Part shown: positions 6,008-8,877 of the stretch, piece by piece
Layout of the letters: every line of letters begins with the position of its first letter
Position numbering within the stretch: the first letter of the stretch is position 1
NCBI GenBank assembly: GCA_023443985.1
Contig: JAEZSJ010000067.1
Location: forward strand, 1-8,877
Direction: 5' to 3'
Source of the DNA: Verrucomicrobiota bacterium
GTDB lineage: Bacteria > Verrucomicrobiota > Verrucomicrobiia > Opitutales > Opitutaceae
Length of the DNA: 8,877 bases
Position numbers and translations under genes: made by a program
Notes under the pieces: model-generated
Told to the model about the DNA's origin: nothing
Database searches by the model: none
Seen by the model: the letters and a program-made list of their open reading frames with translations, nothing else

Positions 6008-6020
6008 CGCCCGGCGGGCG
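6008..6020. terminator. Short GC hairpin between convergent rsmD and chemoreceptor genes
   Basis: CGCCC-GGC-GGGCG, a perfect 5-bp stem with a 3-nt loop, lies in the 25-nt gap between the two converging stop codons. It has no T-tract on either side. It is at best a weak bidirectional terminator or an mRNA 3' end structure, and it may be chance in such GC-rich DNA. Confidence 0.3.
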
Positions 6021-6022
6021 TC

Positions 6023-7603
6023 CTACAAGTCGCGAAAATCCGAGGACGCTGCGGGTACGGTCGATTGCTTGGCCGGCGCCGCGGCGGTCCGCGCCGCTGC
6101 GAGCGGATTGGCGGCCAAGGGGCGCGGCTTGGCCGCCGGCGGGCGGTGTGCGGCCGGGTCGTTTGCGGCGGACTCGGTGACGAGCCGCAGGAGGCTGCCC
6201 ACCGCCTCGGTGAGCGAGACGGCCTGGGCGTTGAGCTCCTCGGCCGCGCTCGCACCCTCCTCGGCGTTGGCGGCGTTGGACTGCGTGACCTTGTCCATCT
6301 GGCTGACGGCGCCGTTGACCTGCTGGATGCCCTGAGTCTGCTCCTTCGAGGCGCTGGCGACCTCGGCCACGAGGGCGTCGACCTCGCGGACCTTCGTGAC
6401 GATCTCCTCAAGGCTGCGGGCGACCTTCTCGGTGAGCTGGACGCCCTGGCTGGTCTTCGAGAGGGCGTTCTCGATCTTCACGGAGGTCTCCTTGGCGGAT
6501 TGGGCCGCGCGCTGGGCGAGGTTGCGCACCTCGTCGGCGACGACGGCGAAACCGGCCCCGGCCTCCCCGGCGCGGGCGGCCTCGACGGCGGCGTTGAGGG
6601 CGAGGATGTTGGTCTGGAAGGCGATCTCGTCGATGGTCTTGATGATCTTCCCGATGTCGTCGGCGCTGGACTTGATCTCGCCCATCGCGGCGGTCATCGC
6701 CTGCATGTCGGCGGCGCCGGCATCGGCGGCTTGGCGGGTCTGGCGGGCGAGTTCGTTGGCCTTCTCGGCGTTCTCGGTGTTCCGCCGGGTCATGCTGGCC
6801 ATCTCCTCGAGCGAGGAGCTGGTCTCCTCGAGCGAGGCCGCCTGCTCGTTGGCGCCCTCGGCCAGCATCTGGCTCGAGCTGGAGACCTGGTTGGCGGCGC
6901 TGGCGACCTGGCTGGCGCCGTCGTTGAGGATGCCGGCGGTGGTGGAGATCGAGCGGACGACCCCGTGCACCACCCAGATCAACAGGCCCAAGCCGAGCGC
7001 CATGGCGGCCGGGAGGCCGACGGTGATCCAGAGCTTCGAGCCGCGGCTGGCGGAGGCGAAGGCCTGCTGGCGCGATGCCATGAGGGACTGCTCGATCCCG
7101 ACGATCTCCGCAATCTGGGCACGCATGGCGTCCATCTGGGCCTTGCCCTTCGCCTGGTTGAAGTCGGCCACGAAGGCCGCGAGCTTGGCGACGTCCTGGT
7201 TGGCGGCGCGGCGGGCTTCCAGGGTGGGGGTGACATCCGAGGCGAGCCATTGGGCTTCGGCGTCCCCGAGCTTGGTGAGGCGCGCGACCTGGGCAGGATT
7301 GTCGTTCACGAGCTGCTTGGTCGCCTCGAGCAGTTTCGTGAACTCGGAACGGTTGGCGTGGTAGGGCTCGAGGAACTTCTCGTCGCCTCCCACGCTGTAG
7401 CCGCGCACCCCGGTCTCCATGTTCACCAGCGAGGCGAGGACCTGGGTCATGTTGGCCGTGACCTTGTTCGTGTGCTCGACCCAGCCCTGGGTCTGGATGA
7501 ACTTCACGGTATTGAGGTAGAGCATGCAGCCAATGAGCGCGATGAGCACGTAGGACGAGGTGATCGCGAGATTGGTCTTCTTGCCGATGGTGAGGTTGCG
7601 CAT
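6023..7603 (-). CDS. Methyl-accepting chemotaxis protein with CHASE3-like sensor and no HAMP domain
   Basis: A transmembrane chemoreceptor of 526 residues that would control a CheA kinase through CheW. The order is membrane helix 1 (about 11-30) and a periplasmic CHASE3-like helical domain (about 35-175) marked by METGVRGYSVGGDEKFLEPY (62-81). Membrane helix 2 (about 191-213) is followed by a long signalling coiled coil (about 225-475). Its hairpin tip EIAFQTNILALNAAVEAARA (326-345) and GFAVVADEVRNLA (351-363) is canonical. Only about a dozen residues separate helix 2 from the coiled coil, so the usual HAMP relay is missing. The tail (476-526) is rich in Ala and Pro and ends SSDFRDL, not the NWETF-type methylation tether. 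I chose the ATG at 7603 (MRNLTIGKKTN), just before helix 1. The open frame continues back to 7801 but adds 66 residues that fit no receptor. No clear ribosome site is visible. The ligand is unknown. Confidence 0.92.
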   Translation of the reverse strand: MRNLTIGKKTNLAITSSYVLIALIGCMLYLNTVKFIQTQGWVEHTNKVTANMTQVLASLVNMETGVRGYSVGGDEKFLEPYHANRSEFTKLLEATKQLVNDNPAQVARLTKLGDAEAQWLASDVTPTLEARRAANQDVAKLAAFVADFNQAKGKAQMDAMRAQIAEIVGIEQSLMASRQQAFASASRGSKLWITVGLPAAMALGLGLLIWVVHGVVRSISTTAGILNDGASQVASAANQVSSSSQMLAEGANEQAASLEETSSSLEEMASMTRRNTENAEKANELARQTRQAADAGAADMQAMTAAMGEIKSSADDIGKIIKTIDEIAFQTNILALNAAVEAARAGEAGAGFAVVADEVRNLAQRAAQSAKETSVKIENALSKTSQGVQLTEKVARSLEEIVTKVREVDALVAEVASASKEQTQGIQQVNGAVSQMDKVTQSNAANAEEGASAAEELNAQAVSLTEAVGSLLRLVTESAANDPAAHRPPAAKPRPLAANPLAAARTAAAPAKQSTVPAASSDFRDL

Positions 7604-7855
7604 GATTAGGTGAGTGATTTGGAAGTTGGCGCGCCGAGTCTTCGCCGGCGGGCAGCTTGTCGCCACCAACCGGGCGCTGAGACGCACCCCGGCCGCGGCG
7701 GTAGCGGCGGACCGGAGCACGGGAAGCGAGGGGATGTTTCGGCTCTTTCCGAGGGTTCTGAATGGGAATGAAGCACATCCCCGGTGGGCATTTGTACCCA
7801 TGCCCTCCCTCGCGCCGGTGCCGGCCGGGGTCGCCGCCTGCGGTCTCGGCGACGT
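7604..7855. other. Intergenic region upstream of the chemoreceptor gene
   Basis: A 252-nt gap between two genes on the minus strand. It begins (at its right end) with the hairpin listed separately after the phosphoesterase gene. The middle part, about 7735-7800, is less GC-rich than its surroundings and holds small inverted repeats, such as TGGG and CCCA around CATTTGTA near 7786-7801. This is the likeliest site for the receptor promoter and leader. I could not find a convincing sigma-70 or flagellar sigma-28 promoter, or a known riboswitch. Confidence 0.35.
7830..7853 (-). terminator. GC hairpin just after the phosphoesterase gene
   Basis: GTCGCCG and CGGCGAC, 7-bp arms around a 10-nt loop, begin 2 nt past the phosphoesterase stop codon on the minus strand. 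The position fits a transcript end, but no run of T follows, so it is not a textbook intrinsic terminator. Confidence 0.35.
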
Positions 7856-8659
7856 TCAGCGTGCGGGGCCCAACACGACCTCGCCGATGAGCGGACCGGC
7901 CTGCCAGAGCCCGCGGCGCAGCTTGAGGCGGCGCACGGCGATGTGGTCGGCGACCCGATCGACGACAAAGGCGCCGAGCGGACCGGTGAACGCGCCGGTG
8001 TTGACGACCGTGAGCCCGCCGCGCCGCCAGAGCTTCGGGTAGTGCACGTGGCCGGTGACCACGACCTGCGCCCGCGGGAACCAGCCGGGGGCGACCGCGG
8101 CCACACGGTCCGGCAGCGAACGCCACGCGTCGAGCATCGCGAGCGGTTGGCGGGGTGGCCAGAACTCGGTGACCAGCCGGCGGAGGCGGTGGAGATGGCT
8201 CGTCGCCTCGGGATCGCACTCGCGCGGGAGGCCGGTGCAGGCGAGCCGGTGCAGGGCGAGCCGGCCGTCGAGGGTGTTGTCGTCGAGGTCGGGATGCGCC
8301 GCCATTGCAGCTCGGATACGAGCCTCGAGCACAGGGCGGCGCCGGCTCCAGGGGACGGCGCACCGGAAGAAGGCGTCGCCGTGCGTCGCGCAGAGCCGGC
8401 CGTCGGGCGTGGCGCACCAGTGGGTGTCCGAGATGTCGGGGTCGTGGTTGCCGGTGAGGAATCGCACGGTCGGCACCCGCGTGCGGAAGAAGCGGCGGAT
8501 CGCCTCGACCTGTTCGGCGGGCAGGCCGGTCTGGTTGTCGCAGGTGTCGCCGTTGAGCCAGAGCTCCTGCACGCCTGCGAGCAGCGGCTCCAGATCCTCG
8601 AGCCGGCGCAGGCGGGTGGCCGCATCGCGGAAATGGAGATCGGAGAGGATGCGCAGCAT
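7856..8659 (-). CDS. Calcineurin-like metallophosphoesterase
   Basis: A probable soluble two-metal phosphoesterase of 267 residues. All landmark motifs of the calcineurin-like fold are present in order: SDLHF with metal ligands D7 and H9, GDTCDN (37-42), GNHD (70-73), THGD (92-95) and GHVHYPK (203-209). VVNTGAFTGPLGAFVVD (218-234) follows, the usual last strands. The region between 100 and 195 is a helical, Arg-rich insertion without familiar motifs. The outline resembles LpxH-type UDP-diacylglucosamine hydrolases and other small phosphoesterases, but I cannot assign a substrate. I chose the ATG at 8659 (MLRILSDLHF) because the fold always begins a few residues before this D-x-H motif. The frame upstream to 8764 only overlaps the end of the next gene. 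It lies 56 nt after the rsmE-like stop on the same strand, with a terminator-like hairpin between. Confidence 0.88.
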   Translation of the reverse strand: MLRILSDLHFRDAATRLRRLEDLEPLLAGVQELWLNGDTCDNQTGLPAEQVEAIRRFFRTRVPTVRFLTGNHDPDISDTHWCATPDGRLCATHGDAFFRCAVPWSRRRPVLEARIRAAMAAHPDLDDNTLDGRLALHRLACTGLPRECDPEATSHLHRLRRLVTEFWPPRQPLAMLDAWRSLPDRVAAVAPGWFPRAQVVVTGHVHYPKLWRRGGLTVVNTGAFTGPLGAFVVDRVADHIAVRRLKLRRGLWQAGPLIGEVVLGPAR

Positions 8660-8670
8660 GGCGGGGATCC

Positions 8671-8689
8671 AACAAACGGGCAAAGCCCG
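8671..8689 (-). terminator. Terminator-like hairpin between the rsmE-like and phosphoesterase genes
   Basis: On the minus strand CGGGC-TTT-GCCCG (8677-8689) is followed at once by TTTGTT (8671-8676). A GC stem with a T-rich tail, 26 nt after the rsmE-like stop and 11 nt before the phosphoesterase ATG, resembles an intrinsic terminator or attenuator. The stem is only 5 bp, so it may be leaky. Confidence 0.4.
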
Positions 8690-8715
8690 CCGGGCCAACC
8701 ACGAACGCGGGCCGC

Positions 8716-8877
8716 CTACAGCCAGCCGAGCCGGGCTTTCAGGAGCGCGACGGCCGCCACGCACGCCGTCTCCACGCGCAGGACACGCGGACCGAGGTGC
8801 ACGAGCACGAAGCCGGCCGCGCGCAGCGCGGCGCGGTCGCCGGCATCCCAGCCGCGCTCGGGCCCGAGCGCCAGCAC
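8716..8877 (-). CDS. rsmE: RsmE-type 16S rRNA (uracil(1498)-N3)-methyltransferase, C-terminal 53 residues (5' end outside window)
   Basis: The minus-strand frame entering from the right edge reads VLALGPERGWDAGDRAALRAAG, then FVLVHLGPRVLRVETACVAA, then VALLKARLGWL and a TAG stop at 8716. This is the end of the SPOUT-fold enzyme that methylates N3 of U1498 in 16S rRNA. The GPE-x-GW segment and the L-G-x-R-V-L-R-x-E-T-A segment build the knotted SAM-binding site and are diagnostic of the family. The first is usually IGPEGG; here an Arg replaces the first Gly of the pair, a variant I believe occurs in some relatives. Only about a fifth of the protein is visible, so the RNA-binding N-terminus cannot be judged. 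Confidence 0.88.
   Translation of the reverse strand: MLALGPERGWDAGDRAALRAAGFVLVHLGPRVLRVETACVAAVALLKARLGWL

Noticed and set aside
7735..7770. Possible flagellar sigma-28 promoter for the receptor (GCCGAAAC on the minus strand)
   Set aside because: The -10 like box has no TAAA-type -35 box at the required 11-12 nt spacing.
7604..7801. 66-residue N-terminal extension of the chemoreceptor
   Set aside because: It does not resemble a receptor N-terminus; MRNLTIGKKTN directly precedes membrane helix 1 as expected.
6408..8702. Very long open frames opposite or out of frame with the receptor and phosphoesterase genes (also 6065-7609 plus, 3765-5300 plus, 1549-2652 plus, 282-1298 minus)
   Set aside because: They are Arg/Gly/Ala/Pro-rich or low-complexity with no family motifs and overlap genes with complete motif sets. 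High G+C removes stop codons from the alternative frames.

Overview
The window comes from a G+C-rich (about two thirds by eye) Gram-negative bacterium. An Mla-type lipid ABC transport operon implies an outer membrane. The REP-type transposase module and the style of the Mla and chemoreceptor proteins suggest Verrucomicrobiota, perhaps Opitutaceae. That taxonomic placement is inference from protein character only.

Layout from left to right. (1) The C-terminal part of an RDD-family membrane protein (+ strand), entering from the left edge. (2) A REP/RAYT module (411-1187): a REP-associated tyrosine transposase on the minus strand, with five 25-nt palindromic repeats around it, one at its 3' end and four upstream. 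(3) A minus-strand operon (5192 down to 1198) of four genes in transcription order: a secreted, uncharacterised tryptophan-rich repeat protein, then MlaE permease, MlaF ATPase and MlaD substrate-binding subunit. Two of the three junctions are ATGA overlaps and the third is a 13-nt gap. (4) A 223-nt divergent intergenic region, then rsmD (16S rRNA guanine-N2 methyltransferase) on the plus strand. (5) Convergent to rsmD, a methyl-accepting chemotaxis protein with a CHASE3-like sensor and no HAMP domain. (6) Upstream of it on the same strand, a calcineurin-like phosphoesterase. (7) At the right edge, the C-terminal 53 residues of an RsmE-type 16S rRNA uridine methyltransferase on the minus strand.

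The Mla genes should form an inner-membrane complex (MlaE dimer, MlaF dimer, MlaD ring) that moves phospholipid between the two membranes. No MlaA, MlaB or MlaC is present here. In their place the operon opens with the 477-residue repeat protein, whose units of about 19 residues are built around a Leu-Trp-Pro-Leu core. This is the best candidate for something undescribed: a possible envelope partner of the Mla complex.

The REP module is the second point of interest. The five repeats fall into two variants that differ by paired base swaps preserving the hairpin, and each variant occurs in only one orientation. No stretch longer than 300 bases lacks a gene. I found no tRNA, rRNA, CRISPR array, recognisable riboswitch or replication origin.
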